The notes under the pieces are model-generated. The model was not told the origin of the DNA and searched no databases. It saw only the letters and a list, made by a program, of their open reading frames with translations. A stretch of DNA of 64,000 nt, taken from Stappia albiluteola (GTDB taxonomy: Bacteria; Pseudomonadota; Alphaproteobacteria; Rhizobiales; Stappiaceae). The stretch spans positions 1-64,000 of the forward strand of contig NZ_JACFXV010000065.1 in the NCBI RefSeq assembly GCF_014050225.1, written 5' to 3'. Position numbers and translations under genes: made by a program. Below are positions 17,005-27,328 of this stretch, piece by piece; positions within the stretch are counted from its first letter, which is position 1, and every line of letters begins with the position of its first letter.

Positions 17005-18735
17005 ATGGCAAAAGACAAGCGCGTTCTGGTTATCGGCCTGGACGGTTTCGAGATCAGCCTCGCGGAAGCGATGATGCGCCGGGGCGACCTGCCGAACCTG
17101 CAGGCGCTCAAGGAGCGCAGTGCCCGGTTTCTCCTCGATCATGGCGAGGCGAAATACTCGGGCCTCGCCTGGGAGCATGTAAGCACCGGACTGACCCCGG
17201 AAGCAATCGACCGTCATGCGGCAGTGAGCTTCGACAGCCAGACCTACACCATGCGCCAGGATCCGACTTCGAATGCGCCGTTTTTTTCGGCGGTAAAGTC
17301 GAAGGCCGTCGTCTTCGACCTGCCCTATTGCGACCTGGACAAGGCCGAGGGATTGAAAGGCGTGACCGCATGGGGCGCGCATGACCCCGGCGTAAAGCCG
17401 CACTCGCGTCCCGCCGGCCTGCATGAGGAACTGGCGCAGAGGTTCGGGCCCTATCCGGCTCCCGAATTCATCTACGGCTTCACATGGCCCTCGGCGAGAA
17501 AGACCGAAGAAGCCGGCGCCGCCCTTTGCCGGGCGGTGCTGAAGCGGCGCGACTGCGCGATCTGGCTGCTGAAGGAGCGACTGCCGGACTGGAACCTTGC
17601 GATGGTCGTCGTCAGCGAGGCCCATTCGGGCCTGGAAATCCTGTGGCATGGTGTGGACCGCGATCATCCGCTGCACGAGATTCCGTCGGCCGAGCCCGCG
17701 CGCAAGGCCGTCTGCGACCTCTATCATGCGATCGATATTCTGGTCGGCGATCTCGCGGCCGCCTTTTCCGACGCCGAAATCGTAACATTCTCCATGCACG
17801 GCATGGGGACGAACGATGCCGATGTTCCCAGTATGGTGCTGCTGCCGGAGCTCATGTACCGCCGCAGCTTCGGCAAGCCTTACATGCGCGCCGGCAGATG
17901 GCGGCTGGAGGCCGGCGGCAAGCTCGCCATGCTGGACGACAAGCAGAACTGGGGCGGCGAGATGTATCGCACCATCCCCAAGCTTGCCGAGTTCAAAGAC
18001 GTTCAAGGCGTGCTCGACGAGCCATTCGCCTACGACCCGGCCCGAGCGGAGCGGCTGGAATGGATGCCGACGCTGCGCTACCGGCCGTTCTGGCCGAAGA
18101 TGGACGCCTTCGCCATACCCGCCTTCTATGACGGGCAGATCCGCCTGAACATGGCCGGCCGCGAAGCGGCGGGCATGGTGCCGCACGACAGATACCGGGC
18201 AAAGCTTGACGAAATAGAGAGGTTCCTCGCGGATTGCCGCGACATCGCAACAGGCAAGCCGGCGATAGCCGACATCGTGCGTACGACCAGCAATCCTTCT
18301 GCCATCGGCCCCACGCAGGCCGATATTCGCATCCGCTGGAGCGGTTGCCCGCTGGGATTGCAGCACCCGCAAGCAGGCACAATCGGCCCGGTGCCGATGC
18401 GGCGCACCGGCGGCCATTCAGGGCCATATGGATTCGTTTATTTTGCCGGGGACCGCTGGCAAAAAGGCGATGGCGGCATCCGCAACTCTTTCGATGTCGT
18501 GCCGACCGTGCTTGCCGGCCTCGGGGAGGCGGAAGCTTTGAAGATCGTATCGGGATCGCCTGTCGACGCCAAGCTGGGCCCGGAGGGCGAACGCCGTGGA
18601 TTGCCCGGCGAAGGAGACGAGGTTCTGACGGCTGCAACCAGATATGCGCTCGAAACGCCGGACATCTCGCGCGCCGACATGCGGCCTCGTCCGTCGCTCG
18701 TAAGCCGGTTGTTCGGACGCAGGCTGTCCGCCTGA
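17005..18735 (+). CDS. Alkaline-phosphatase-superfamily protein (type I phosphodiesterase-like)
   Basis: A 576-residue protein beginning MAKDKRVLVIGLDGFE, the first metal-binding strand of type I phosphodiesterase/nucleotide pyrophosphatases. The segment MRRGDLPNLQALKERS and the late STFSMHGMGTNDAD-like stretch near residue 260 fit the alkaline phosphatase fold. Near the C-terminus GGHSGPYGFVYFAG and DVVPTVLAGLG resemble the sulfatase/phosphodiesterase end. There is no signal peptide, so it should be cytoplasmic, unusual for many superfamily members. CAGGGGG is the ribosome-binding site. Substrate unknown; nearby chemotaxis and HAD genes do not explain it. Confidence 0.75.
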   Translation: MAKDKRVLVIGLDGFEISLAEAMMRRGDLPNLQALKERSARFLLDHGEAKYSGLAWEHVSTGLTPEAIDRHAAVSFDSQTYTMRQDPTSNAPFFSAVKSKAVVFDLPYCDLDKAEGLKGVTAWGAHDPGVKPHSRPAGLHEELAQRFGPYPAPEFIYGFTWPSARKTEEAGAALCRAVLKRRDCAIWLLKERLPDWNLAMVVVSEAHSGLEILWHGVDRDHPLHEIPSAEPARKAVCDLYHAIDILVGDLAAAFSDAEIVTFSMHGMGTNDADVPSMVLLPELMYRRSFGKPYMRAGRWRLEAGGKLAMLDDKQNWGGEMYRTIPKLAEFKDVQGVLDEPFAYDPARAERLEWMPTLRYRPFWPKMDAFAIPAFYDGQIRLNMAGREAAGMVPHDRYRAKLDEIERFLADCRDIATGKPAIADIVRTTSNPSAIGPTQADIRIRWSGCPLGLQHPQAGTIGPVPMRRTGGHSGPYGFVYFAGDRWQKGDGGIRNSFDVVPTVLAGLGEAEALKIVSGSPVDAKLGPEGERRGLPGEGDEVLTAATRYALETPDISRADMRPRPSLVSRLFGRRLSA

Positions 18736-18751
18736 AACCGGACCGTCTATT

Positions 18752-19432
18752 CTAGCCGAACAGGCGGTCGATCTCCGCCTGGGCATCGTCTCCCAGCATG
18801 GCATCGACCTGATCCTGGGAGACGCCTTCGCCGGCGTGTTGCGGGCCATAGAGGATCAACTCGCGCTGGCGGCGCTCGGCCTCCGTCTCTTCCCGGTCAC
18901 CTTCATCGTCTTCATCGGCGACACGCAACCGCTTCATGAAGGCGCTGACCCGCTCGTCGATGTAATTGAGAGTATTCACCACCTTGGAAATGCGTTGGCC
19001 GGTGATATCCTGGAACGCGCAAGCCTCGAAGATCTCGACAATCTTGTCGTTCACGGTGGCCTGGTAGGCATCGATGTCGCTCGCGTCGGCCGACATGATG
19101 GTCTCGGCGGCTTCCATGATCGTGTGGGTGGCCGATTCCGTCGCTTCGACGATGGCGTCAAGCTCACGACCGGCCTCGGGAATACGATTGTCCTTGATGT
19201 CGACGGCGCGAAGCTGGGAAATCTCGCCTTTCATGCGGCTGATTTCTTCACCTATGGCCATCAGTTCCTCGGTCACAGCCGGTTTGACTGAACCGAGAAC
19301 CTCGCGCATAGACCCCGTCATGACCTGGGCCAGAAGCATCACGTCGTTCAACGTAACATCGCCGCGCCGCGTCCGGTTTTCCTCGAGAAAAGCGATCAGC
19401 TTTGCGACATCCGCCTGCTTTCTGGCCGCCAT
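18752..19432 (-). CDS. cheZ: CheZ-family chemotaxis phosphatase
   Basis: A 226-residue, almost entirely helical protein. Residues 137-149 read ACAFQDITGQRIS, which contains the AxxFQ motif; Gln141 would be the catalytic residue that speeds CheY-phosphate hydrolysis. The extreme C-terminus (SQDQVDAMLGDD...IDRLFG) looks like the CheY-binding tail of CheZ. A cheY gene lies 207 bases upstream on the same strand, which supports the role. I chose the ATG at 19432, with AGGGGGTGG upstream; GTG at 19441 is also possible. Identification rests on the motif, the tail and the neighbour. Confidence 0.8.
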   Translation of the reverse strand: MAARKQADVAKLIAFLEENRTRRGDVTLNDVMLLAQVMTGSMREVLGSVKPAVTEELMAIGEEISRMKGEISQLRAVDIKDNRIPEAGRELDAIVEATESATHTIMEAAETIMSADASDIDAYQATVNDKIVEIFEACAFQDITGQRISKVVNTLNYIDERVSAFMKRLRVADEDDEGDREETEAERRQRELILYGPQHAGEGVSQDQVDAMLGDDAQAEIDRLFG

Positions 19433-19639
19433 GTATTCCACCCCCTACTCGATACTGCGTGGAACCGCGAATGAAGGGCTGTCTGTTCGGAACCTCTTCG
19501 CTCCGCCTCCCCTTCTACAATCCGCCAGTCTGCGGGAATCAGACCCCGTGCGACGATCCGGCGGATGTTCGTTCCCCGTCTGGCGTCAGCCTGCCCCGGT
19601 CGGGTCGCTCTCCGGCGATCCGGCACCAGGAGCGGCGGC

Positions 19640-20023
19640 TTAATCCGAGAATACGGCCTCGATCTTGCCTTTCAGCGTCTGTGCGTTGAACGGCTTGACG
19701 ATGTAGTTGTTCACGCCCGCCTTTTTTGCGGCGATGACGTTCTCGGTCTTCGATTCGGCCGTCACCATGATGAACGGCGTCTTGCAGAGCCCGGCATCGG
19801 AACGCACCTGCTTGAGCAGCTCGTACCCGGTCATCGGCTCCATGTTCCAGTCGGAAATCACCAGACCGTATTTGCGCTGCTTCATCTTTTCCAGCGCTTC
19901 GGTCCCGTCCGCCGCATCGTCGATATCCTCGAAACCAAGCTGCTTCAAAAGATTCCGGATGATGCGGATCATCGTCTTGTAGTCGTCCACAACGAGGACC
20001 GGCATCTGAAGATCAAGGGCCAT
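19640..20023 (-). CDS. cheY: CheY-type single-domain response regulator
   Basis: A 127-residue stand-alone receiver domain. The acidic pair Asp13-Asp14, the phosphoacceptor Asp58 (ISDWNM), Thr88 and Lys110 (IVKPF) are all present. Its small size and the MVTAESKTENVIAAKKAGV switch region are typical of flagellar CheY proteins. It probably carries signals from a CheA kinase encoded elsewhere to the flagellar motor. The gene directly precedes the CheZ-like gene on the same strand, so kinase target and phosphatase may be co-expressed. Confidence 0.93.
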   Translation of the reverse strand: MALDLQMPVLVVDDYKTMIRIIRNLLKQLGFEDIDDAADGTEALEKMKQRKYGLVISDWNMEPMTGYELLKQVRSDAGLCKTPFIMVTAESKTENVIAAKKAGVNNYIVKPFNAQTLKGKIEAVFSD

Positions 20024-20370
20024 CGTTTACTCCATACAGCCTTTGGTGCGCGCCCCGTAGCCGAAGCGCACTTTGACGCGATCTTGCCGAACAGGAGGGT
20101 GAAACTGCATCTGTCCCCGCCTCCCCACACATTCCGCAATTTAGACAGAGCCCCTGAAAGTTCGGTTAATTTCACCAACGCCAATCGCGGCCCTATCCTT
20201 TTGCCGGATTTTTCGCAGCGCACAAAAATCTGTATGATCAACCTGTCGATTGGCGCGGCAATGGGCGTATCCGTCAAATTGACGGAAGGGACTCAACAGA
20301 TTGCGTTACAGCGCAGCCGAAAAACGCACGCGTGTCTTTCAAAGGGCCGGTCGACATGGGAGGGCCAACA
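20024..20370. promoter_or_regulatory. Divergent intergenic region between cheY and maoC-like gene
   Basis: This 347-base gap holds the promoters of two divergent genes. A perfect palindrome CCGTCAA-A-TTGACGG lies at 20271-20285, about 85 bases before the maoC-like start; it could be an operator or a hairpin. The stretch 20150-20240 is noticeably more AT-rich than its surroundings. I see no gene in it. Confidence 0.4.
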
Positions 20371-20811
20371 ATGCTGGAATTGCGGACGCTTTATTATGAG
20401 GATCTTTCCGTCGGGATGCGCGAAAGCCTCACCAAGACGGTCCAATCTTCCGACGTGGTGGGCTTCGCCGAGGTCTCCGGCGACCGCAATCCGATCCATC
20501 TTTCGGAGCATTTCGCGGCCAAGACCCCCTTTCGCACACGCATAGCGCACGGCCTTTATACCGCGAGCCTGATTTCCGCCGTTCTGGGCACGAGGCTTCC
20601 CGGCCCCGGCGCGATCTATCTGTCGCAGACGCTCAACTTCAAGGCGCCGGTGAAGATCGACGACGTGGTGACGGTCACCGTCACTGTCACGGAACTGATC
20701 GAGAGGGGCAACCGCGCGAAGCTCGCCTGTATCTGCGAGGTGGACGGCACGGTGGTGCTGGAAGGCGAAGCGATGGTCAAGGTACCCACACGCGGCTCTT
20801 CCAGGCCTTGA
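20371..20811 (+). CDS. MaoC-family hydratase (first of two)
   Basis: A 146-residue single hotdog domain. The hydratase-2 catalytic pair is present in SGDRNPIHLSEHFA (Asp and His), followed by RIAHGLYTA. Such enzymes add water to short enoyl-CoA esters, usually giving the R-3-hydroxyacyl-CoA (PhaJ-like). I chose the ATG at 20371 because GGGAGGG precedes it by five bases. A paralogue with the same length and motifs lies 2.1 kb downstream, separated by ribF and a DMT transporter. The true acyl substrate is unknown. Confidence 0.88.
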   Translation: MLELRTLYYEDLSVGMRESLTKTVQSSDVVGFAEVSGDRNPIHLSEHFAAKTPFRTRIAHGLYTASLISAVLGTRLPGPGAIYLSQTLNFKAPVKIDDVVTVTVTVTELIERGNRAKLACICEVDGTVVLEGEAMVKVPTRGSSRP

Positions 20812-20925
20812 TCCAAGGCGGCAAGACGGCTTGACCTTTGCCGTTGGAATGGGCAGGGTCCGCGCGCCTTTTCCTTGCTTCCGCGCCTTCTGCGGAGGCA
20901 CCTTTGCCAGAAGGTCCGCCTGCCG

Positions 20926-21927
20926 ATGCTCGCCTCGCCGAAGTCTGAATTCGTGACCGTCACGGACATCGCGACCTTTCCCGAAAGGCTGAAGGGCGGT
21001 GTCGTGGCGATCGGCAATTTCGACGGCGTGCATCGCGGCCACCAGGCGGTGCTGGAGGCCGCGCGCGAGGAAGCCGCGCGTCGCAATTGCCCGGCTTTCG
21101 CCATGACGTTCGAGCCGCATCCGCGCACCGTCTTCAATCCGGACAAGCCCGTGTTCCGTCTGACTCCGCCCGCGGCCAAGGCGCGGCTGATGCGGGCGCT
21201 CGGCCTCGACGGGCTGATTTCGGTGCCGTTCACCCGGGATTTCGCGGCGATCGAAGCGCAGGATTTCGTCGATCATATCCTGCAGGAAAACCTGCACATC
21301 ACCCATGCGGTGACGGGCTACGATTTCCACTTCGGCAGGGCACGCAGGGGCACGCCGGATTTCCTTAGAGCGGCGGGTCTGAGCGACGACTTCGGCGTCA
21401 CCATCGTCGAAGCGGAAAAGAACGAAGGCGGCGAGACGATTTCCTCAAGCCGCATCCGCGCAGCACTCGCCGAGGGCGACATCGCGCTCGCCAACGCCCT
21501 GCTTGGATATCGGTGGTTCTTCAGCGCGACCGTGCAGCACGGCGACAAGCGCGGCCGCGACCTCGGCTACCCCACCGCCAACCTGCAGCTTGCACCGGAA
21601 GCGGATCTGGCTCACGGCATCTACGCCGTGCGCGTCAATATCGACGGCCAGACGCATGACGGCGTGGCAAGCCATGGACGCCGACCGACCTTCGACAATG
21701 GCAGGCCGCTATTCGAGGTGCATGTCTTCGATTTCTCCGGCGACCTCTACGACCGCGAGGTCGAGGTGACGGTCGCCGCCTATCTGCGCGAGGAGCGTCG
21801 CTTCGAGAGCGCCGAGGCGCTGATCGAGCAGATGGATCGCGACAGCGGGGAAGCGCGCGCCGCCTTCGCCTCCCTGCAGCCGCTAAGCCCGCTCGACCTG
21901 GCGCTCACTGCGGCCGGCACCCCATGA
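20926..21927 (+). CDS. ribF: Bifunctional riboflavin kinase / FAD synthetase
   Basis: A 333-residue RibF. The N-terminal FAD synthetase domain has VAIGNFDGVHRGHQ, a nucleotidyl-transferase motif, and SSSRIRAALAEGD. The C-terminal riboflavin kinase domain has RDLGYPTANL and FEVHVFDFSGDLY. Together they phosphorylate riboflavin to FMN and adenylate FMN to FAD. The start at 20926 follows an AAGGTC box. It overlaps the next gene by four bases (ATGA). Clustering with ileS and lspA within 5 kb is a common bacterial arrangement. Confidence 0.96.
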   Translation: MLASPKSEFVTVTDIATFPERLKGGVVAIGNFDGVHRGHQAVLEAAREEAARRNCPAFAMTFEPHPRTVFNPDKPVFRLTPPAAKARLMRALGLDGLISVPFTRDFAAIEAQDFVDHILQENLHITHAVTGYDFHFGRARRGTPDFLRAAGLSDDFGVTIVEAEKNEGGETISSSRIRAALAEGDIALANALLGYRWFFSATVQHGDKRGRDLGYPTANLQLAPEADLAHGIYAVRVNIDGQTHDGVASHGRRPTFDNGRPLFEVHVFDFSGDLYDREVEVTVAAYLREERRFESAEALIEQMDRDSGEARAAFASLQPLSPLDLALTAAGTP

Positions 21928-22898
21928 GCGGCAGCTTCCAGCCAACGGCAATCGAGCAGAACACCCTGCGCGGCATCTCCCTGATGACCGTGGCGATGCT
22001 GATCATCCCGCTGATGGACATCGTCGCCAAATATCTGACGGCATCGCTGCCCGCGCTCGAAATCGCGTTCGGACGCTTCTTCTTCCAGTCGATCTTCGCC
22101 TTCTTCACGGCCGCCATAGGCCCAGGCATCGCCCAACTTCGTCCGCCGCGCATGTGGCCGCATCTGTTGCGCGGCGTCTTTCTCGCCGGCGCCACGGTGC
22201 TCTTCTTCACGGCGCTCAAATACATGCCGGTCGCCGATGCCATCGCCATCTTCTTCATCGAGCCGATGATCCTGACGGTGTTGTCCGCATTTCTTTTGAA
22301 GGAGCAGGTGGGAATGCGGCGGTGGATTGCGGTCGCGATCGGTCTGTGCGGCGCGCTGGTCATCATCCGCCCGGGCCTGACGGCCTTCGGGTTGCCGGCG
22401 CTGTTGCCGCTCGGCACCGCCTTCCTCTTCGCGCTCTATCTGGTCATCACGCGCAAGCTTTCCGGCGAAGGCTCGATGTTCGCCATCCAGTTCACCACCG
22501 GCATCGGCGGCGCCGCGCTGCTCGGCATTTGCGCCATCGCCGCCGCGCTGTTCGGCGTGGAGGAAGCAACCTTCATCCTGCCCGACCTGCCGGGCTTTGC
22601 CCTGCTTGCCGTCATCGGCGCCATATCCTTTTTCGCGCATGGTCTGATCGTGCGCGCCTTTGCGGTCGCCCCAGCCTCAGTGCTTGCACCTTTCAATTAT
22701 CTGGAGATCGTCAGCGCGACGCTGTTCGGTTATCTGGTTTTCGGCGATTTCCCCGACCTCACCACCTGGGTCGGCATTGCCATCATCGTGTCATGCGGCC
22801 TCTATATCGCTCATCGCGAGCGGATACATCAGCGCGAGGTGACGGCCGTGCGCGGCAGCCGCAGCGGTGCGGCCGCCGACCCCGTTCCGGAACAATGA
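21924..22898 (+). CDS. DMT-superfamily transporter (two EamA domains)
   Basis: A 324-residue integral membrane protein with about ten hydrophobic helices arranged as two EamA repeats. The helices start at MTVAMLIIPLMDIVAKYL and continue through the second repeat (GFALLAVIGAISFFAHGLIV). EamA proteins export metabolites or small hydrophobic compounds, but substrates differ widely and cannot be read here. It is translationally coupled to ribF by an ATGA overlap. The link to flavin synthesis could be real but may only reflect operon packing. Confidence 0.9.
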   Translation: MSGSFQPTAIEQNTLRGISLMTVAMLIIPLMDIVAKYLTASLPALEIAFGRFFFQSIFAFFTAAIGPGIAQLRPPRMWPHLLRGVFLAGATVLFFTALKYMPVADAIAIFFIEPMILTVLSAFLLKEQVGMRRWIAVAIGLCGALVIIRPGLTAFGLPALLPLGTAFLFALYLVITRKLSGEGSMFAIQFTTGIGGAALLGICAIAAALFGVEEATFILPDLPGFALLAVIGAISFFAHGLIVRAFAVAPASVLAPFNYLEIVSATLFGYLVFGDFPDLTTWVGIAIIVSCGLYIAHRERIHQREVTAVRGSRSGAAADPVPEQ

Positions 22899-22936
22899 AG
22901 GCCGCATTCCGTTGAATAGTCCCAGAGCGAGATGAC

Positions 22937-23380
22937 ATGACCGTTCAAAAGCCCCTCAGCACCGGTTACGCCTTCGAAGACCTCAAGCCAGGCATGAGCG
23001 CCAGCACCAGCGACCTGGTCAGCGAGGACTCCATCCGCCTTTTCGGAGAGGCGAGCGGCGACTTCAATCCGGTCCATTTCGACGAAGACTACGCCGCGAC
23101 GACCCGCTTCAAGCGGCCGATCGCGCATGGCCTGCTGACAGCCGCCCATCTGACCCGCGTCATGGGCATGCAACTGCCCGGCCCCGGCTCGATCTATGTG
23201 GGCCAGACGCTGAATTTCCGCGCGCCCGTCTATCCCGGCGACACTGTCGTTTCCACGGTGACCGTGAAGGCAAAGGATGAAGAGCGCGGATTCGTCACGC
23301 TCTCCGTCAAGGCGGAGGTCGACGGCAAGGTCGTACTGGACGGCGAGGCGGTGGTGATGCCGCGCCGCCGCACATCCTGA
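22937..23380 (+). CDS. MaoC-family hydratase (second of two)
   Basis: A 147-residue single hotdog protein with the catalytic segment SGDFNPVHFDEDYA and PIAHGLLTA. It shares the LPGPGSIYVGQTLNFRAPV stretch with the protein at 20371-20811, which has LPGPGAIYLSQTLNFKAPV in the same place, so the two are clear paralogues. It should hydrate an enoyl-CoA. The gene begins 38 bases after the DMT transporter and is probably the last of the ribF operon; a 270-base gap follows before ileS. Confidence 0.88.
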   Translation: MTVQKPLSTGYAFEDLKPGMSASTSDLVSEDSIRLFGEASGDFNPVHFDEDYAATTRFKRPIAHGLLTAAHLTRVMGMQLPGPGSIYVGQTLNFRAPVYPGDTVVSTVTVKAKDEERGFVTLSVKAEVDGKVVLDGEAVVMPRRRTS

Positions 23381-23651
23381 CCTGTCCAATCCGGACTTTA
23401 TTCCGCATCGCCACACTGCTAAAACGCCGTGCCATGATCTTCGATTTTCCGATCCGCGGCCCCGCGGCAACGCGAATTATCGGCCCGGCCTTCGCCTGAT
23501 GCGCCCAGTCTGGCGCGTCGCCGAGGGACCGGGCAGCTCGGCTTGACCAGCCAGGACCAATTGCGTGCGGGCTTGAAGGTACAGCTCACCCGGGTTCCGC
23601 GCGCCCCCGAACGACACCGCCGCCAAATGGCGCCCCCAGCGGAAACGCACG

Positions 23652-26639
23652 ATGACCGAAACGACTGCCCGCGACTATTCCGAAACGCTTTACCTGCCCA
23701 AGACCGATTTTCCGATGCGCGCCGGCCTGCCGAAGAAGGAGCCGGAAATCATCGCCCGCTGGAAGGCGATGGACCTTTATCGCCGCCTGCGCGAAGCCGC
23801 GAAGGACCGCGACAAGTACATCCTTCATGACGGCCCGCCATATGCCAACGGCAACATCCATATCGGCCACGCGCTGAACAAGACGCTGAAGGACATCGTC
23901 ACCCGCTCCATGCAGATGCAGGGCTGGGATTCCAACTACGTGCCTGGCTGGGACTGCCACGGTCTGCCGATCGAATGGAAGATCGAGGAACAGTACCGCG
24001 CGAGAGGAAAGAACAAGGACGAGGTGCCGATCAACGAATTCCGCAAGGAATGCCGCGATTTCGCGAACCACTGGATCGGCGTGCAGCGCGAGGAGTTCCG
24101 CCGTCTCGGCATCGAGGGCGACTGGGAGAACCCCTACCTGACGATGAATTTCGAGGCGGAGGCGTTCATCGCCGGCGAGATCATGAAATTCGCTACCTCC
24201 GGCCAGCTCTATCGCGGCTCCAAGCCGGTGATGTGGTCGGTGGTGGAAAAGACCGCGCTCGCCGAGGCCGAGATCGAGTATCACGACTACCAGTCCGACC
24301 AGATCTGGGTGAAGTTCCCGGTGGTCGAGGCCGGCGGGCTTGACGAAAAGGTAACCGAGGAACTGCTCGATGCCGCCGTCGTCATCTGGACGACGACACC
24401 CTGGACGATCCCCGGCAACCGGGCGATCTCGTATTCCTCCAAGATCGCTTACGCGCTCTACGAGGTCACCCAGGACGATCTGCCGGAAGACAACTGGGTG
24501 CAGAAGGGCGACCGGCTGATCCTGGCCGAGGCGCTTGCCGCCGGCGTCTTCGAACAGTCGCGCGTGCAGCGCTACGAACACCTGCGCCAGGTCGCGGCGG
24601 ATGAACTGGCCGCACTCACCTGCGCCCATCCGCTGCGCGAGGCGGGCCTTGGCGGCTACGACTTCGACGTACCGCTACTCGACGGCGATCACGTGACCGA
24701 TGACACGGGTACGGGCTTCGTGCACACCGCGCCCGGCCACGGCACGGACGACTTCGAGATCTGGATGGCGAGCCGCCAGGCGCTGGAAGCGCGCGGGATC
24801 TCGGCCGCCATCCCCTTCACCGTCGCCGATGACGGTTTCTACACCAAGGAAGCGCCGGGCTTCGAAGGCGCGCAGGTCATCACCCACAAGGGCGAGAAGG
24901 GCGACGCCAACAGGCGCGTCATCGAGGCGCTGAAGGCGAGCGGCAACCTGATCGGCCTCGGTCGGCTGAAACACCAGTATCCCCATTCCTGGCGCTCCAA
25001 GAAGCCGATCATCTTCCGCAACACGCCGCAATGGTTCGTCCATATGGACAAGCCGCTGGAGGGTGGCGCCACCGATACACTGCGCTCCCGCGCCCTGCAG
25101 GCGATCGCCGATACCCGTTTCGTGCCGGACAGCGGGCAGAACCGCCTGCGCTCGATGATCGAGAACCGGCCGGACTGGGTGCTGTCGCGCCAGCGCGCCT
25201 GGGGCGTGCCGATCGCCGTGTTCCGCAACGAGGAAGACGGACGGCTGGCGCCGGGGCCGGATTTTTCCGCCAATGAAGAGCTGATCGCGCGCATCAAGGC
25301 CGCGTTCGCCGAGGAAGGCGCGGATGCCTGGTTCGCCGACGGCGCGAAGGAGCGTTTCCTCGACGGCCTCGTCAATGACCCGGAAAACTGGACCCAGGTG
25401 CGCGACATTCTCGACGTCTGGTTCGATTCAGGCTCGACGCATGCCTTCTGCCTGGAGCAGCGCGACGACCTCAAGCCGCACCGCCAGGGCCGCGGCGGCA
25501 AGGACTATGTGCTCTACCTCGAAGGCTCCGACCAGCATCGCGGCTGGTTCCAGTCCTCGCTGCTGGAAAGCTGCGGCACGCGCGGCGTCGCCCCCTACGA
25601 TGCGGTACTGACCCATGGTTTCACCATGGACGAGGAAGGCCGCAAGATGTCGAAGTCGTTGGGCAACCAGACGTTCCCGCAGGATGTCATCAAGGACTAT
25701 GGCGCCGATATCCTGCGCCTGTGGACGGCCTCGGTCGAATATTGGGAAGACCAGCGCATCGGGCCGGAGATCCTGAAGACCACGGTCGATTCCTACCGCA
25801 AGCTGCGCAATACCATCCGCTGGATGCTGGGCTCGCTGACCCATTTCACCGGCGAGGAGGTGGCCCTTGCCGACATGCCCGAGCTGGAGCGGCTGATGCT
25901 GCATAGGCTTGCCGAGCTCGACGAGCTCGTACGCAAGGCCTATTGGGAGTTCGACTACAAGAAGATCATCCACCACCTGGGCACCTTCCTGACGGTAGAG
26001 CTTTCCGCCTTCTATTTCGACGTGCGCAAGGACGCGCTTTACTGCGATCCGGCCTCGTCGGTTCGCCGCAAGGCCGCGCTTTACGTCATCGACAAGCTGT
26101 TCAACTGCGTCGTCGTCTGGCTGGCGCCCATCCTGCCCTTCACCACGGAAGAGGCGTGGCTGGAGCGCAAGGGCAGTCAGGAGATCACCATCCACCTGGA
26201 GCAGTTCCCGGCGGTGCCGCAGTCCTGGCGCGACGACAAGCTGGCCGAGCGCTGGGCGAAGGTGCGCACCGTGCGCCGCGTGGTGACCGGCGCGCTGGAG
26301 ATCGAGCGGCGCGAAAAGCGGATCGGCTCCTCGCTGGAGGCGCATCCGACCGTGCACGTGACCGATCCGCAGCTTCTCGCCGCGCTCGAAGGCATCGATG
26401 CCGCGGAGATCTTCATCACAAGCCAGGCAACGATAACGGCTGCAGAAGCGCCAGAGGGCGCCTTCACCCTGCCCGAGGTCAAGGGCGTCGCTGTGGTGCC
26501 GGGTCTGGCGGAAGGGCGAAAATGCGCACGCTCGTGGAAGATCCTTCCAGAAGTCGGCGCCGATCCGGAATACCCGGATGTCACACCGCGCGACGCCGAG
26601 GCGCTGCGCGAATGGGACGCAGCCCGCAACGCCGCCTGA
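23652..26639 (+). CDS. ileS: Isoleucyl-tRNA synthetase
   Basis: A 995-residue class I aminoacyl-tRNA synthetase. HIGH is at residues 70-73 ([10 protein letters not shown]) and the KMSKS loop near residue 665 ([10 protein letters not shown]). The editing CP1 domain ([13 protein letters not shown]) and the late anticodon-binding domain are complete. The C-terminal region that carries a zinc-binding cysteine cluster in many bacteria is reduced to [15 protein letters not shown] with only one cysteine, so no such zinc site is expected. It is followed 23 bases later by lspA, the common gene order in bacteria. Confidence 0.97.
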   Translation: MTETTARDYSETLYLPKTDFPMRAGLPKKEPEIIARWKAMDLYRRLREAAKDRDKYILHDGPPYANGNIHIGHALNKTLKDIVTRSMQMQGWDSNYVPGWDCHGLPIEWKIEEQYRARGKNKDEVPINEFRKECRDFANHWIGVQREEFRRLGIEGDWENPYLTMNFEAEAFIAGEIMKFATSGQLYRGSKPVMWSVVEKTALAEAEIEYHDYQSDQIWVKFPVVEAGGLDEKVTEELLDAAVVIWTTTPWTIPGNRAISYSSKIAYALYEVTQDDLPEDNWVQKGDRLILAEALAAGVFEQSRVQRYEHLRQVAADELAALTCAHPLREAGLGGYDFDVPLLDGDHVTDDTGTGFVHTAPGHGTDDFEIWMASRQALEARGISAAIPFTVADDGFYTKEAPGFEGAQVITHKGEKGDANRRVIEALKASGNLIGLGRLKHQYPHSWRSKKPIIFRNTPQWFVHMDKPLEGGATDTLRSRALQAIADTRFVPDSGQNRLRSMIENRPDWVLSRQRAWGVPIAVFRNEEDGRLAPGPDFSANEELIARIKAAFAEEGADAWFADGAKERFLDGLVNDPENWTQVRDILDVWFDSGSTHAFCLEQRDDLKPHRQGRGGKDYVLYLEGSDQHRGWFQSSLLESCGTRGVAPYDAVLTHGFTMDEEGRKMSKSLGNQTFPQDVIKDYGADILRLWTASVEYWEDQRIGPEILKTTVDSYRKLRNTIRWMLGSLTHFTGEEVALADMPELERLMLHRLAELDELVRKAYWEFDYKKIIHHLGTFLTVELSAFYFDVRKDALYCDPASSVRRKAALYVIDKLFNCVVVWLAPILPFTTEEAWLERKGSQEITIHLEQFPAVPQSWRDDKLAERWAKVRTVRRVVTGALEIERREKRIGSSLEAHPTVHVTDPQLLAALEGIDAAEIFITSQATITAAEAPEGAFTLPEVKGVAVVPGLAEGRKCARSWKILPEVGADPEYPDVTPRDAEALREWDAARNAA

Positions 26640-26662
26640 GGCGCTTGCGAGCCTGAGGATCC

Positions 26663-27328
26663 ATGACGGATACGACGCCGAAACCGCGAATCACTGCACG
26701 GCCTCTCTTGTGGGGGCCGCGCAGTGCGCTTGTGCTGTCGATTGCGGCAATCGGCCTCGCTCTGGATCAGGCAACAAAACTCTGGCTGCTCTTCGTCACC
26801 GACCTGCCTTCCATAGGCCGGATCGAACTGCTGCCGTTTCTCGACCTGACGATGGTCTGGAATTACGGCATATCCTACGGCCTCTTCCAGCAGGGCTCGC
26901 CTGTCGGGCGGATCGCGCTCATCGTCCTGACGCTTGCTGCGACAGTGTTTTTATGGATCTGGGGCGCGCGGGCGAAGGACCGGCTCTCGGCCGTCTCTCT
27001 CGGCCTCATCGTCGGCGGCGCGATCGGCAACGGCATCGACCGCATCGCCTATGGGGCGGTGGCCGACTTCTTCCATTTCCACGTCGGCACCTTCTCCTGG
27101 TACGTGTTCAATCCGGCGGATGCCTGGATCGTTGCCGGTGTGGCCGGTCTCATGTATGACAGTTTCGTCGCCGGCCCTAAAGAAGCCGCATTGCAGCCTC
27201 ATGCAGAGCCTGACGAAAAACGTCCGGTCAATGAGGAGGTTGCCGGCGGAAACGGGAGCCGAAGGACAGCCCGCGACGGCGGGATGCCGGTTTCGGAACG
27301 AGGGATTGAGAATGACGAAGATCGTTGA
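26663..27328 (+). CDS. lspA: Lipoprotein signal peptidase
   Basis: A 221-residue four-helix inner-membrane aspartyl protease that cleaves prolipoproteins before the lipidated cysteine. The two catalytic aspartates lie in [10 protein letters not shown] and FNPADAWIV. It has a C-terminal tail of about 45 hydrophilic residues beyond the last helix, longer than in E. coli. The last 17 bases overlap the start of the next gene, which itself encodes a lipoprotein precursor. Position directly after ileS is the classical arrangement. Confidence 0.96.
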   Translation: MTDTTPKPRITARPLLWGPRSALVLSIAAIGLALDQATKLWLLFVTDLPSIGRIELLPFLDLTMVWNYGISYGLFQQGSPVGRIALIVLTLAATVFLWIWGARAKDRLSAVSLGLIVGGAIGNGIDRIAYGAVADFFHFHVGTFSWYVFNPADAWIVAGVAGLMYDSFVAGPKEAALQPHAEPDEKRPVNEEVAGGNGSRRTARDGGMPVSERGIENDEDR

